NCBI GenBank assembly: GCA_019241085.1
Contig: JAFAXH010000122.1
Coordinates: 1-51,774, forward strand
DNA: 51,774 nt
Source of the DNA: Verrucomicrobiota bacterium
GTDB taxonomy: Bacteria; Verrucomicrobiota; Verrucomicrobiia; Chthoniobacterales; SZAS-18
Reading direction: 5' to 3'
Below the pieces are notes generated by a model. That model did no database searches. It saw nothing but the letters and a program-made list of their open reading frames with translations, and was not told where the DNA came from. Positions 13,809-22,644 of the stretch are shown here, in pieces. Made by a program: the position numbers and the translations under genes. How positions within the stretch are numbered: the first letter of the stretch is position 1; every line of letters starts with the position of its first letter.

Positions 13809-14363
13809 ATGATCGAAATCCTCGTCGGCACGAATCGCCCCGGCTCCAACACCCGCAAGGTCGCCACCCAGATCGCGGAGATTTACACCACCGAACTCGG
13901 CGCGCAGGCCGCGCTGCTCGACCTCGCCACGCTGCCGCCCGAGCTTTTCGCGCCAGCAGCTTACGAGAACAAACCAGCCGCCTTTGCCACTTTTAATCGC
14001 GCCATCCTCGACAGCGCCGGCCTCGTCATCGTGACGCCGGAATACAACGGCTCGATGCCGGGCGTTTTGAAATATTTCATCGACCACTGGAAATACCCCG
14101 AAGCCTTCGAGCACCGGCCGATCTGCTACGTCGGACTTTCCGCCGGACCCACCGGCGCGGTGCGTCCCATCGAGCATCTCTCGGCGATCTTCGCCTACCG
14201 CAACGCCTGGCAATTTCCCGAGCGCGTCTTTCTGCCAAACATCAACGACCTGCTCGATCCGGCGACCGGCAAGCTCACCGACGCCAAGCTGGTTGCGCGC
14301 GTGGAAAAGCAAGCGCGCGGCTTTCTCGATTTCCTCAGCCGGCTGAGAAAAACGAAGAATTGA
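13809..14363 (+). CDS. NAD(P)H-dependent FMN reductase
   Basis: A 184-residue flavodoxin-like reductase. It starts IEILVGTNRPGSNTRKVA, the phosphate-binding loop of this family, and has the flavin-contact segment VIVTPEYNGSMPGVLKYFIDHW and the later GPTGAVRPIEHL. Members reduce FMN, quinones, azo compounds or chromate with NAD(P)H; the substrate here cannot be read from sequence. It is cytoplasmic with no signal peptide. It is followed by a 92-bp spacer with a short inverted repeat and then the CHASE2-like gene. Confidence 0.88.
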   Translation: MIEILVGTNRPGSNTRKVATQIAEIYTTELGAQAALLDLATLPPELFAPAAYENKPAAFATFNRAILDSAGLVIVTPEYNGSMPGVLKYFIDHWKYPEAFEHRPICYVGLSAGPTGAVRPIEHLSAIFAYRNAWQFPERVFLPNINDLLDPATGKLTDAKLVARVEKQARGFLDFLSRLRKTKN

Positions 14364-14364
14364 T

Positions 14365-14447
14365 GATGGTTGATGGTTGATGGAAAAAAGCTGCCCACTC
14401 GCGCTTTTCTTCTCCGATCCATCAACACTCAACTTTCAACCATCAAC
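14365..14447. repeat. imperfect inverted repeat, GATGGTTGATGG type
   Basis: GATGGTTGATGGTTGATGG (14365-14383) is opposed by a stretch with CCATCAAC and CAACCATCAAC (14419-14447). It fills the spacer between the reductase and the CHASE2-like gene and could fold in the transcript. Confidence 0.6.
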
Positions 14448-14455
14448 TTCTTCCC

Positions 14456-15829
14456 GTGCCTCGCTCCGCCTCCTGGCTTCTCGTTGTGCTGCTCCTGGCG
14501 AGCTTGTTTTTGCTGCGCGAGAGCAGGCAACCAACGTCGCCGGTTGCCGCGTTGGACGAGCGATTTCTGGATTGGCTGATGGCCAACACGGGCTCGCCGT
14601 TGAACCAGCCGCGGCGCGGGCCGCTGCCGACGGTGACGCTCGTGGAAATCGGCGACGACGCGCTCGATCCATCCGCCGGGAAGGAGGCGCTTTCCGCGCT
14701 CGATTACGCGCTGTTTCTCCAAGCGGCGAACGCGTTCGATCCCGCCGTGGTCGCCGTGCTGCCGGTGCTGGAATTTCCCCGGCCGCAGCCGGAATACGAA
14801 CGCATCTTGCTCAACCAAGCGTTGCGCACGTCGAAGCTCCTGCTCGCCGTGCAGCCGAACGGTCCCACGCCCGCCCGGCCGCCCGTGAACGCGCCGCCCG
14901 CGATCACGCCCGAGGCCATCGTCGCGCCGTTGCGCCATGTGCAGGGCGACACGAACGCGCTGCCAGAATTGCGCGAACTCGACCGGCGTCCCGCCGAGCG
15001 GCTGTTGCTGACTGCGGCAGCGTGCGGACCCACGAGCACGCAGGCGCTCGACCGCGCATCCCCCGCTGCTGCTGCGTTGGTGCGCACCGTGCCGCTGCTG
15101 TTCCGCACCTCGACTGGCGACGTGCTCCCGGCCTTCACCCTGCAAGCAGCGATGCTCTGGCTGCAACTGACGCCGGACGAGATTCGCGTCGAATTGCCCC
15201 GCTACATTCAGCTCGGCAACCGGCTGCGGGTGCCGGTCGATGCCGCCGGCGCGCTGCGGCTCGACGTTCGCCCGTTCGGCCGCCAATTATCCCGGATCGA
15301 TCTCGACGATCTCCTGCTCGCGTCCAATGAAAAAAATGGGGAAGCCCCGACGCCTGCGGCGAATGCGTCCCCGGCCAGCGCAGTCGCTCCCGACGCCGGC
15401 GCGTTGAAAGCCATCGCGGGCGGGACGTTGTTGCTCGGCCGCACCGACCGCCAAAGCCGCACGCTCGCGCTGCCCACCGGCGACCGGGTGACGCCTGCCG
15501 AGTTGCAGGCGCTGGCGATGGTGGATTTGCAAACGCACGCGTTCATTCAACGCGCGCCGCTCGGCTACGATGCGCTGGTGATCGCGGCGCTGCTGGTTTT
15601 CGGCTGGTCGCTCGTGCCGTTGCGCCGGTCGCTCGGGCTGGCGCTGGTCTTTGCGCTGCTGCTCGTTTACACGCTCATCGCGCTGATGATTTTCGACTTC
15701 GGCCGGCTCTGGTTGCCGTGGGCGATGCCGACGGGCGCGCTCGCGGTGCTGGCCGTGCTGATCGCCGTGCTGCCGCATCCCGCCGCGGATCATGCGGCGG
15801 CGGCGTCGGAGGCCGCCGCGCGGCAGTAG
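14456..15829 (+). CDS. CHASE2-like extracytoplasmic sensor protein without output domain
   Basis: A 457-residue membrane protein starting at GTG. A first membrane segment (about 5-21, SWLLVVLLLASLFLL) is followed by a large periplasmic region (about 25-370) with CHASE2 features: LDERFLDWLMAN, TVTLVEIGDDALDPS, FDPAVVAVLPVLEF, and the late AIAGGTLLLGRTD plus MVDLQTHAFIQRAPL. Three more membrane segments follow (about 365-425). In most CHASE2 proteins the third segment leads into a kinase or cyclase; here the protein ends with a short Ala-rich tail. It may act through a partner. A similar histidine kinase is not adjacent. Pro/Ala-rich stretches near 125-145 and 295-315 suggest linkers. Confidence 0.72.
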   Translation: MPRSASWLLVVLLLASLFLLRESRQPTSPVAALDERFLDWLMANTGSPLNQPRRGPLPTVTLVEIGDDALDPSAGKEALSALDYALFLQAANAFDPAVVAVLPVLEFPRPQPEYERILLNQALRTSKLLLAVQPNGPTPARPPVNAPPAITPEAIVAPLRHVQGDTNALPELRELDRRPAERLLLTAAACGPTSTQALDRASPAAAALVRTVPLLFRTSTGDVLPAFTLQAAMLWLQLTPDEIRVELPRYIQLGNRLRVPVDAAGALRLDVRPFGRQLSRIDLDDLLLASNEKNGEAPTPAANASPASAVAPDAGALKAIAGGTLLLGRTDRQSRTLALPTGDRVTPAELQALAMVDLQTHAFIQRAPLGYDALVIAALLVFGWSLVPLRRSLGLALVFALLLVYTLIALMIFDFGRLWLPWAMPTGALAVLAVLIAVLPHPAADHAAAASEAAARQ

Positions 15830-15841
15830 CGGCAGCCGTCG

Positions 15842-17272
15842 TCAGACCAGCGGCAGGGTGGAAAATTTCCGTCCCAGCACTTTCTCGCTCGGCACCCGCA
15901 GCCAACGTTCGAGCAGGGTCGCATAGACGCTGCGGAAATCGACGTTGTGCATCAGGTCGCCTTGGAAAAGTTGCGTCAGGCTCGGATAATTTCCGTAGAA
16001 ACCACCTTTCAAGCCGCCGCCCAGCAGGAACATCGGCGCCGCTGCGCCGTGATCGGTGCCGCCGCTGGCGTTTTGCGCGACGCGCCGGCCGAACTCGCTG
16101 AACGTCATGATGATCACGCGGTTGAAATTTCCCTGCGCCTTCAGGTCCGCGCAGAATGCGCCGAGCGCGCCGTTGAATTCCGTCATCAACCGCTGGTGCG
16201 TGCCTTGTTGCCCTTGGTGCGTGTCGTAGCCGCCGTGCGAAACGTAGAAAACCCGCGTCGGCAGTCCGCCGGCGATCATGCGGCCGACGAGCGAGAGGCT
16301 GTCGCTCAGACGCCCCGGCGGATAGGGCACGAGCGGCCGCGTCGTGCGCGCGATTTGCAGCACGCGGTCGCTGGAGAGTTGCGCGTCGAGCGCGGTGCGT
16401 TCGAGAAAATCAACCGACGACATGTTGCCACCCGCGCCGTTCGCCGGGCCGGAAATGCTGGCAATCGAGCCGCCCGTGAAATCGGGGTTGACCGGGTTCG
16501 CGCCGTGGCGCGTGCTCGTCGTGCCGCTGCCCGGGCTGGTCATCGCGCCGCTGTCTTCCTCCGGCTGATTGAGCATCCGGTAGTAAAACTCCGCCGCGCT
16601 CATTGAGCCGCGCGGCTTCTCGCGGTCGATCCAGCGATATTGCTCGGGATTGGCAAAGGAAACGCCCACCGGCGTGCTCGCCGTGAACGCCTGTGGCATC
16701 TGCCCGCCGATGGCGACGCCGACCGTCGGATCAGCGCCCTGGCAGCAACTGTCGAAGTAATTTCCCAGCCAGCCGTGCGATGCGAAACGGTTGGAGTCGC
16801 TGGCCGTCTGCCAGATTTCCGTCGAACGAAAATGGCTCCGGTTTGGATTGGGATAACCGACGCCTTGCACGACGGCGAGATGGCCTTCGTCGTAAAGTCC
16901 GCGCAACGCCGTGAGCTGCGGATTGAGGCCGCAATAATCGTTGAGCTTTAACACCTTGTCCGCCGCGAAACCGATCGCCGGCCGGACGCGGTGATAAGCG
17001 TCGTCGGCGAATGGCACGAGCGTGTTCAGCCCATCGTTGCCGCCGGCCTGCTGGAGCACGACGAGGATCGGCGCGTCCTTGCCGGTGATGGTTTGGGTCG
17101 CGCTGTTCTCCGCAGCCTGCGCGCCGAGGGCGAAAAACGTTTTGTCGAGAAACGCCGGGAGCGTCCAGGCCGCGGCGGCGCCGAGGAGCGTGGTGCGCAA
17201 AAACTCGCGCCGGGTGGAAAGCGCGCCGGAGGGAAGTTCGTGATCGGATTCGTGGTGGTCGTCGTGGTCCAT
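15842..17272 (-). CDS. DUF1501 protein with a Tat signal
   Basis: A 476-residue protein of the DUF1501 family, related to sulfatase/phosphatase-fold proteins. The N-terminus has a twin-arginine signal (STRREFLRTTLLGAAAAWTL, about 19-38), so it is exported folded. Family motifs include LVVLQQAGGNDGLNTLVPF near 70, GLNPQLTALRGLYDEG, GVGYPNPNRSHFRSTEIWQT near 138, VFYVSHGGYDTHQGQ, MTFSEFGRRVAQN and GTDHG. DUF1501 genes are abundant in PVC bacteria, usually next to DUF1800 or DUF1553-type genes, with unknown substrate. It follows the DUF1800 gene on the same strand across a spacer of about 170 bp and is probably expressed with it. Confidence 0.92.
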   Translation of the reverse strand: MDHDDHHESDHELPSGALSTRREFLRTTLLGAAAAWTLPAFLDKTFFALGAQAAENSATQTITGKDAPILVVLQQAGGNDGLNTLVPFADDAYHRVRPAIGFAADKVLKLNDYCGLNPQLTALRGLYDEGHLAVVQGVGYPNPNRSHFRSTEIWQTASDSNRFASHGWLGNYFDSCCQGADPTVGVAIGGQMPQAFTASTPVGVSFANPEQYRWIDREKPRGSMSAAEFYYRMLNQPEEDSGAMTSPGSGTTSTRHGANPVNPDFTGGSIASISGPANGAGGNMSSVDFLERTALDAQLSSDRVLQIARTTRPLVPYPPGRLSDSLSLVGRMIAGGLPTRVFYVSHGGYDTHQGQQGTHQRLMTEFNGALGAFCADLKAQGNFNRVIIMTFSEFGRRVAQNASGGTDHGAAAPMFLLGGGLKGGFYGNYPSLTQLFQGDLMHNVDFRSVYATLLERWLRVPSEKVLGRKFSTLPLV

Positions 17273-17280
17273 GTTAAAAA

Positions 17281-17432
17281 AGTTCTAAGCTCGAAGTTCC
17301 AAGCTCGAAGCAAGTTCAAAGTTCAAAGCTCAAGGAACGGGAAAACGTGAGTGGCAGCGCTGGCACGATGGGAATTTTTTTGAATTGGAAATTGGAGCTT
17401 GTTTAGAGCTTGGAACTTGGGATTTAGAACTT
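17281..17432. repeat. inverted repeat between DUF1800 and DUF1501 genes
   Basis: The left side (17281-17336) has repeated AGTTC/GAAGTTCCAAGCTC words and the right side (17380-17432) has the complementary GAGCTTGGAACTT and TTTAGAACTT. The region is AT-richer than its surroundings. It resembles a dispersed repeat and could form a hairpin in the shared mRNA, possibly lowering expression of the second gene. Confidence 0.7.
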
Positions 17433-17439
17433 CTCAGTT

Positions 17440-19095
17440 TCAACAAAGCTGAAACTGCGGCGTGCTCATCATCAGGTGCAGCAAGCCGGTGAGCGCGGTG
17501 TCATCGACGCGCGGTTGGGCGTTGAGATAATCGACAAAGGCGGCGTGCTGCTTCGGCCCGAGCGCGTCTTGGAAAAGCCGCACGGTGAGCGCGTGAACGA
17601 GCGTGTCGGGATCACCGCGCAATTCCAGCGGCGCGATCTTCGCGAGATTCACGCGGGTCGGATCGAGCGCGCTGGCGTTCGCATCGTTGCCGGCCGTGGC
17701 GGGACTTGGCGAGGAAAGCGGCTCCCGGTTACGGTCGATCATGCGGTCGGCAAACTTGCCCAATCCTTGGCCAGCGCCGGCGCCGCCGCCACCGAGCGGA
17801 CCGCGACCACCGCCGCCATTGCCGGGATTCATCAACAATGCGCCCGCGAGATTGTAGCGTGCGAGCAGGCTCGCGGTGGAAATCCACGACTTGCCGCCGT
17901 CCCAGCCTTTCACGCTCGGCGGCACAAAGGGCACCTGGCCGAGCTGGCGCAGCGCGTTGAGCACAAACTGCGGCCGGCCCGGCAAATCGATCTCCAGCGT
18001 GCGCGCCGTTTGCAGGAGCCATTGCACCGGGCTTTTGATTTGCGTGCGCACGGCGCGGTCGCTGTAAAATTCCGCCGAGCGAAACATTTCCCACAGCACC
18101 GGCTTCAGCTCGAAACGGTGCGTGCGCAGCGTGTCGGCCAGCGGTGCGACGACGCCCGCGGGTGGTTCCTCATAGGCGAAGAACGTCCACAGCTTGCGCG
18201 CGATGAACGTCGCGCAGGCCGGCTGCGCGAGCAGCAGATCGACCACGTCGTCGCCTTGCAGATTGGCCGTGCGGCCGAGCACGGTTTTCGGCGAAAAATC
18301 GTGTTCGCGCAGAGCGAAACGGAAACTGCCTTCTTGCGGATCGACGCGGTAGCCGGTGAAGGCGCGCGCCGCTTCGGTCACGTCTTTTTCCGTGTAATTG
18401 CCTTCGCCGAGCGTGAAGAGTTCCATCAGCTCGCGGGCAAAGTTTTCGTTCGGATGCTGCACCTTGCTCTGCTGGAGATCGAGCCAGAAGATCATCGCCG
18501 GGTCGCGCGACATCGCCTTGGTCAGGGCGCCGAAGTTGCCGCGCGCGTGCTCGCGGAAGGTCTGGTTTTGCAACCACATCGCGTAGGCGTCGCGGACTTT
18601 TTGCGCGCTCGTGGCGAAGTGGCCGTGCCAGAAGAGCGTGAGCTTTTCCTGCAACGGATCGGCCGCGGTCGCCATGCGGTGCAGCCACCAGGCGGTGAGT
18701 TCGACGATGTGACCCTGCTCCTGCATGTTCTGCTCTTTACGCAGTTGCTGGATGGCCATGCGCGTCTGCGGATTGGCGCGGGCCAGCGCGCCGGCGCCGT
18801 CGCCCTGCTGCGCCTGGTTGCGCATCGCCAGCATGTCCGCCGGCGCGGTGCCGGAGGACATGACAAGGGCGCGCACTTTTTCGCGGAAAGCAGCGCGGTT
18901 CAGCGGCACCGCCCAAGCGGGGCGCTCGGCAATCGCGGGCTGCGCGGGGCCTTCCACGAACGCACGCACGGCGCCGTCCACGCCGAGGCGCGTCACTTCG
19001 TCAATGCGGTCCGGCGTGCCGCCGAAGCCGGCGCGATTGAGCAGGTGCGCGGCGCGGGCGCGGTTCCATTGGGCGGGGGGCAACGGCGTGAGCAT
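17440..19095 (-). CDS. DUF1800 family protein
   Basis: A 551-residue protein with the DUF1800 signature order: AHLLNRAGFGGTPDRIDEV near 15, MATAADPLQEKLTLFWHGHFATS near 140, HARGNFGALTKAMSRDPAMIFWLD, NENFARELMELFTLGEGNYTEKDV near 205, FTGYRVD, HDFSPKTVLG, IARKLWTFFAYEEPP, and SVKGWDGGKSWISTASLLARYN near 390. No clear signal peptide is seen, although relatives are thought to act in the envelope. A Gly-rich linker (about 425-445) precedes the C-terminus. An 8-base hairpin spans the stop codon (17435-17457). The molecular function of the family is not established; co-occurrence with DUF1501 is nearly constant in this phylum. Confidence 0.92.
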   Translation of the reverse strand: MLTPLPPAQWNRARAAHLLNRAGFGGTPDRIDEVTRLGVDGAVRAFVEGPAQPAIAERPAWAVPLNRAAFREKVRALVMSSGTAPADMLAMRNQAQQGDGAGALARANPQTRMAIQQLRKEQNMQEQGHIVELTAWWLHRMATAADPLQEKLTLFWHGHFATSAQKVRDAYAMWLQNQTFREHARGNFGALTKAMSRDPAMIFWLDLQQSKVQHPNENFARELMELFTLGEGNYTEKDVTEAARAFTGYRVDPQEGSFRFALREHDFSPKTVLGRTANLQGDDVVDLLLAQPACATFIARKLWTFFAYEEPPAGVVAPLADTLRTHRFELKPVLWEMFRSAEFYSDRAVRTQIKSPVQWLLQTARTLEIDLPGRPQFVLNALRQLGQVPFVPPSVKGWDGGKSWISTASLLARYNLAGALLMNPGNGGGGRGPLGGGGAGAGQGLGKFADRMIDRNREPLSSPSPATAGNDANASALDPTRVNLAKIAPLELRGDPDTLVHALTVRLFQDALGPKQHAAFVDYLNAQPRVDDTALTGLLHLMMSTPQFQLC

Positions 19096-19211
19096 CGGGA
19101 AATCTAACCGAACGCGGCTTGGAGAGTTGCGCGAAAACGTGCAAAGAAAGTGGAGCCTGCGCGCTGGCGCGAGGCGTTTATTGATCGGACCCGCGAACAG
19201 TTCCTTTGCCC

Positions 19212-20636
19212 ATGCGTTTCACCAACCTCACGCGCGCGACCGAGATCGGCGCCAACAGCTACCTGCTCGAACTCGACGCCGATGGCGGCCGGCGGGTCGT
19301 GCTCGATTGCGGGATGCACCCGAAGCTCGACGGCGAGGCGGCGTTGCCCAATCTAGGTCCGGCACTGACGGGCCGGCTGGACGCGATCCTCGTTTCGCAC
19401 GCGCACCTCGATCACATCGGCAGCCTGCCCGTGCTCATGCGCCGGCAGCCCGACGCGCCGGTGTTCATGACGGCGCCGACGGCGCGACTGGGCGCCACGC
19501 TTTTGCACAACTCAGTGAACGTGATGAGCAAGCAGGAAAATGCCGGCGCGAGCAGCCTGCTCTTCACCCATCGCGAGACCGACGCGCTGACGCCGCGCTG
19601 GCGCGAGTGCGCCTTGCGGCAGCCGTTTGCGTGGGACGGCGAACGGCTCGCGCGCGGCGGCGAGGAACACGCGGCGACGAGCTTTGAATGGTTCGACGCC
19701 GGGCACATCCTCGGTTCAGCAGGAGTGCTGATCCGCGACGGCGGGCGGCGGATTTTTTACACGGGCGACGTGAATTTTCATGACCAGACGGTCGTGCGCG
19801 CCGCGCGGTTTCCAGACGAAATCACCGAGCCGCTCGACGTGCTCATCATTGAGACAACCCGCGGCGATCAGCCGGTCGCGCCGGGCTTCACGCGGCGGGC
19901 GGAGGAGGAACGCTTCGCGCGCGCGCTGGCCGAGGCGTTTGCGCGCGGCGGCGCGGTGCTCGTGCCGGTGTTCGCGCTGGGCAAGACGCAGGAGGTTTTG
20001 GCGATGCTGCTCGATTTCCGTCGGCGCGGACTCCTCGACCCGGAAGTGCCGATCTATATCGGCGGCTTGAGCACGAAGATGACGGAAATTTACGATTCCT
20101 TCGCGCGTGCCGGCGAGGCCGTCGCGCCGCGCAAGCTGCCGGGCATCGGCCTGCTCGACAACGTCGCGCCCTACGTGCTCGGCGGACGCGACGCGGCGAA
20201 CGCGCCGCTGAAGCCGGGCTGCATCTACGCGCTTTCCAGTGGCATGATGTCGGAGCACACGCTCTCGACAATGTTTGCGCGCCGGATGGTGAGCGACCCG
20301 CGGCACTCGATTTTTTTCGTCGGTTACGCCGACCCCGATTCCATCGCCGGCCGCCTGCGCGCGGCGCAACCCGGCGAGCTCGTCGTGCTCGACGAAGGTG
20401 AAGCCAGCGCCGCCGCGCCGGGTCAGGAATTGCGCGCGACGGTGGACAAATTCGACTTCAGCGCGCACGCCGACCGCGAGAGCATCCGCGCGTGGGTGCG
20501 GCGCGTCGCGCCAAAAAAAGTCGTGCTCGTGCATGGCGATCCCGCCGCGGTCCGTTGGTTTCAAGAAACACTCCGCGCCGACCTGCCGGACAGCGAGATC
20601 ATCGTGCCGCCGCCCGGCGTGGCCATCGAACTGTGA
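19212..20636 (+). CDS. beta-CASP metallo-beta-lactamase (CPSF73-like RNA-processing hydrolase)
   Basis: A 474-residue protein. The metallo-beta-lactamase part has SHAHLDH (62-68), FDAGHILGSAG and FYTGDVNFHD, and the beta-CASP part has IIETTRGD, VPVFALGKTQEVL, SSGMMSEHTLS and the final DFSAHADRESI and VLVHGD. These are the motifs of bacterial CPSF73-type proteins, which cleave RNA with two zinc ions. No signal peptide is present, so it acts in the cytoplasm. The ATG at 19212 is preferred over a TTG two codons upstream. It is divergent from the DUF1800 gene, with 116 bp between them. Confidence 0.9.
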   Translation: MRFTNLTRATEIGANSYLLELDADGGRRVVLDCGMHPKLDGEAALPNLGPALTGRLDAILVSHAHLDHIGSLPVLMRRQPDAPVFMTAPTARLGATLLHNSVNVMSKQENAGASSLLFTHRETDALTPRWRECALRQPFAWDGERLARGGEEHAATSFEWFDAGHILGSAGVLIRDGGRRIFYTGDVNFHDQTVVRAARFPDEITEPLDVLIIETTRGDQPVAPGFTRRAEEERFARALAEAFARGGAVLVPVFALGKTQEVLAMLLDFRRRGLLDPEVPIYIGGLSTKMTEIYDSFARAGEAVAPRKLPGIGLLDNVAPYVLGGRDAANAPLKPGCIYALSSGMMSEHTLSTMFARRMVSDPRHSIFFVGYADPDSIAGRLRAAQPGELVVLDEGEASAAAPGQELRATVDKFDFSAHADRESIRAWVRRVAPKKVVLVHGDPAAVRWFQETLRADLPDSEIIVPPPGVAIEL

Positions 20637-20662
20637 ATGCAGCGAGGCGGGCCAGCTGGCGC

Positions 20663-22363
20663 TTATTTCCCTAGAACCGATTCCAATTCCCGGATCAATT
20701 CCGAAACACCGAACGGTTTGCGCACCCGCCCGCTGAAGCCGAAGTCGCGGTAACGGTTCAACGCCGGATCGGAGACCTGCCCGGTCAACACGATCAGCCG
20801 CGCTTGTGGATCAACGGCGCGCAGGCGCTCGGCGGTTGTTTTGCCGTCGAGGCCGCCCCGGCGCACGGCGAGATCGAGAAATACGACGTCGAATGGCCGG
20901 CCGGCATCGCGCGCGGCGAGATATTTTTCCACCGCCTCGCGTCCTTCCTGGGCGCCGTCCACCGTGTAGCCAAAACGGCCCAACACGCTGCTGGTCAAAT
21001 CGCGGATCGACTCCTCGTCGTCCATCACCAAGACCCGCCCGGCGCAAGGCGCTTCCTCGGAAACCTCCGGTGCTTCCTCCGCCGAGGATAGTGGCGCGGC
21101 GGGCGCGGCTTCGCCGGTCGCCGGCGCGGACGACGAGGTCGCGGCAGGCAGGAGCAGCATGATGGTGGTGCCGAAGCCGGGCGTGGAATCGTCGATGGTG
21201 AGATAGCCGCCGTGCGCCCGCGCGAGGTGCCAGGCGGCCGGCAGGCCCAGCCCGCGCGCGTGCGGACGCGTGGTGAAAAATGGCTCGAAAACGCGCGTCC
21301 AATCCTGCACGGCGATGCCGACGCCGGGGTCGCGCAGCCGCAGCCGCACGTAGTCGCCCGGCGGCAGCGGCAACACGCTGCGGCTGTCGAGCATCACGGT
21401 GTCGCCACAGACTTGCAACGCGGATTCAGGCTGATCGAGCGAGACGGCGTGAATGGCGTTGAGGAACAATTCGTCCAGCAACCGGCGCAACGCCGCCTCG
21501 TCCGCCCGCACCTTGGGCAGTGTGCCCGGCCCGGCGGACGGCCAGTGCTGTTCGCAACGCAGGCCGGTCTCGCTTTGCACGCGTTGCACGCAATCGGCGG
21601 CCAGGCTGCCCAGCGCCACGAGGCCCGCTTTGTCCGCCGACGCAGCCGCCCCGGCGGCGACCGACGCCTGCGTGGCAAAGCCGAGCAAATCGCGGGTCAA
21701 CTCGCACGCGCGCTGGCAGCCGCGCTCGGTCTCCGACAGGCGCAGCCGCTGGCTTTCCTGCTCGGGCGCCAGTCCGCGCTGGGCGAGGGCGAGGTTGCCG
21801 AGCACGACCGTCAGCATGTTATTAAAATCATGCGCCACGCGGCCGGCGAGCGCCGCGAGCGATTCCTGGCGCGTCACATGGGCGCTCTCACGCTCCGCGC
21901 GCTCGCGTTCGCAAAGATCGTGCAGGAGCAACAACGCGCCGGCGACTTCTCCGGAAGCGTCGCGCCAGGGTGTGACGCTTCCCGCCACGGGCAGCGCGCG
22001 TTGGGCGCCGGCACTCACCACGGGATTTTTGAGCGCCGCACGCCGCAGCACGGTGTGCGGCGCGAACCGCTGCGCCACGCCTTCGGTCAAGGCGAGTTGC
22101 ACGGATGCGAGGAGCTGGCCGCGCGGTGCGGCTGCCATTTCGTGAACGGAGCCTTCGTGCAACGGGAGGCAGGCCGCCAGCGGCTGACCGAGCACTTCTT
22201 CCAAACGCCGCCGACCGGTGAACGCCAGGGCGACGGAGTTGAGATACGTCACGCAGCCGGCGCGGTCCACGGCGATCACGAGGGCGTTGGCTTCCGACAA
22301 GGCGGCGAGCAGTTCGGTGGGAGGCAGGGGCAAAGCCGACGGGTGCGCAGGGTGGGCTGGCAT
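20663..22363 (-). CDS. hybrid PAS histidine kinase with receiver domain
   Basis: A 566-residue soluble kinase. A PAS domain (about 15-150) is followed by the phosphoacceptor motif RVAHDFNNML (H178). The ATPase part has N302 in ELFLNAIHAV, DPGVGI (345-350), FEPFFTT and GLGLPAAWHLARAHGG (371-386). After an Ala/Pro/Glu-rich linker (about 405-440) comes a receiver with VMDDEES (447-452), acceptor D497 in FLDLAV and K549 in RKPF. The HDFNNML form of the H box is typical of cytosolic kinases regulating through their own receiver. No output regulator is adjacent. The longer upstream frame is not used, because 22363 gives a normal PAS start. It converges with the hydrolase gene upstream. Confidence 0.9.
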   Translation of the reverse strand: MPAHPAHPSALPLPPTELLAALSEANALVIAVDRAGCVTYLNSVALAFTGRRRLEEVLGQPLAACLPLHEGSVHEMAAAPRGQLLASVQLALTEGVAQRFAPHTVLRRAALKNPVVSAGAQRALPVAGSVTPWRDASGEVAGALLLLHDLCERERAERESAHVTRQESLAALAGRVAHDFNNMLTVVLGNLALAQRGLAPEQESQRLRLSETERGCQRACELTRDLLGFATQASVAAGAAASADKAGLVALGSLAADCVQRVQSETGLRCEQHWPSAGPGTLPKVRADEAALRRLLDELFLNAIHAVSLDQPESALQVCGDTVMLDSRSVLPLPPGDYVRLRLRDPGVGIAVQDWTRVFEPFFTTRPHARGLGLPAAWHLARAHGGYLTIDDSTPGFGTTIMLLLPAATSSSAPATGEAAPAAPLSSAEEAPEVSEEAPCAGRVLVMDDEESIRDLTSSVLGRFGYTVDGAQEGREAVEKYLAARDAGRPFDVVFLDLAVRRGGLDGKTTAERLRAVDPQARLIVLTGQVSDPALNRYRDFGFSGRVRKPFGVSELIRELESVLGK

Positions 22364-22644
22364 TGGAGAGGAAAATGATTCGGCGAAAGTGGATGATTTG
22401 GAAATGGCAGCGGAGAACGCAGGCTCGCCCGTTCCCAGCCCGTGCAGGAAAGGCGTTTTGCAGCCAGAATCAGACCAAGGGCGGCGATGGGAGCAAGATT
22501 GCTTGCTTTCGTCCAGCGAGCGGCGAGAAATGCGGCGGATTGCTTCGCTAATGCCCGATGTTCTTGGCCTTGCGCGGTGCGAATGAGTGCCCAAATCGCA
22601 CCGGCGAGAATCTTCCCGTCGCAACCGCGCGCCGACCCTTGCCC

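Noticed and set aside
17476..19107. 543-codon forward ORF opposite the DUF1800 gene
   Set aside because: Composition typical of an antisense frame; the reverse strand has all DUF1800 motifs.
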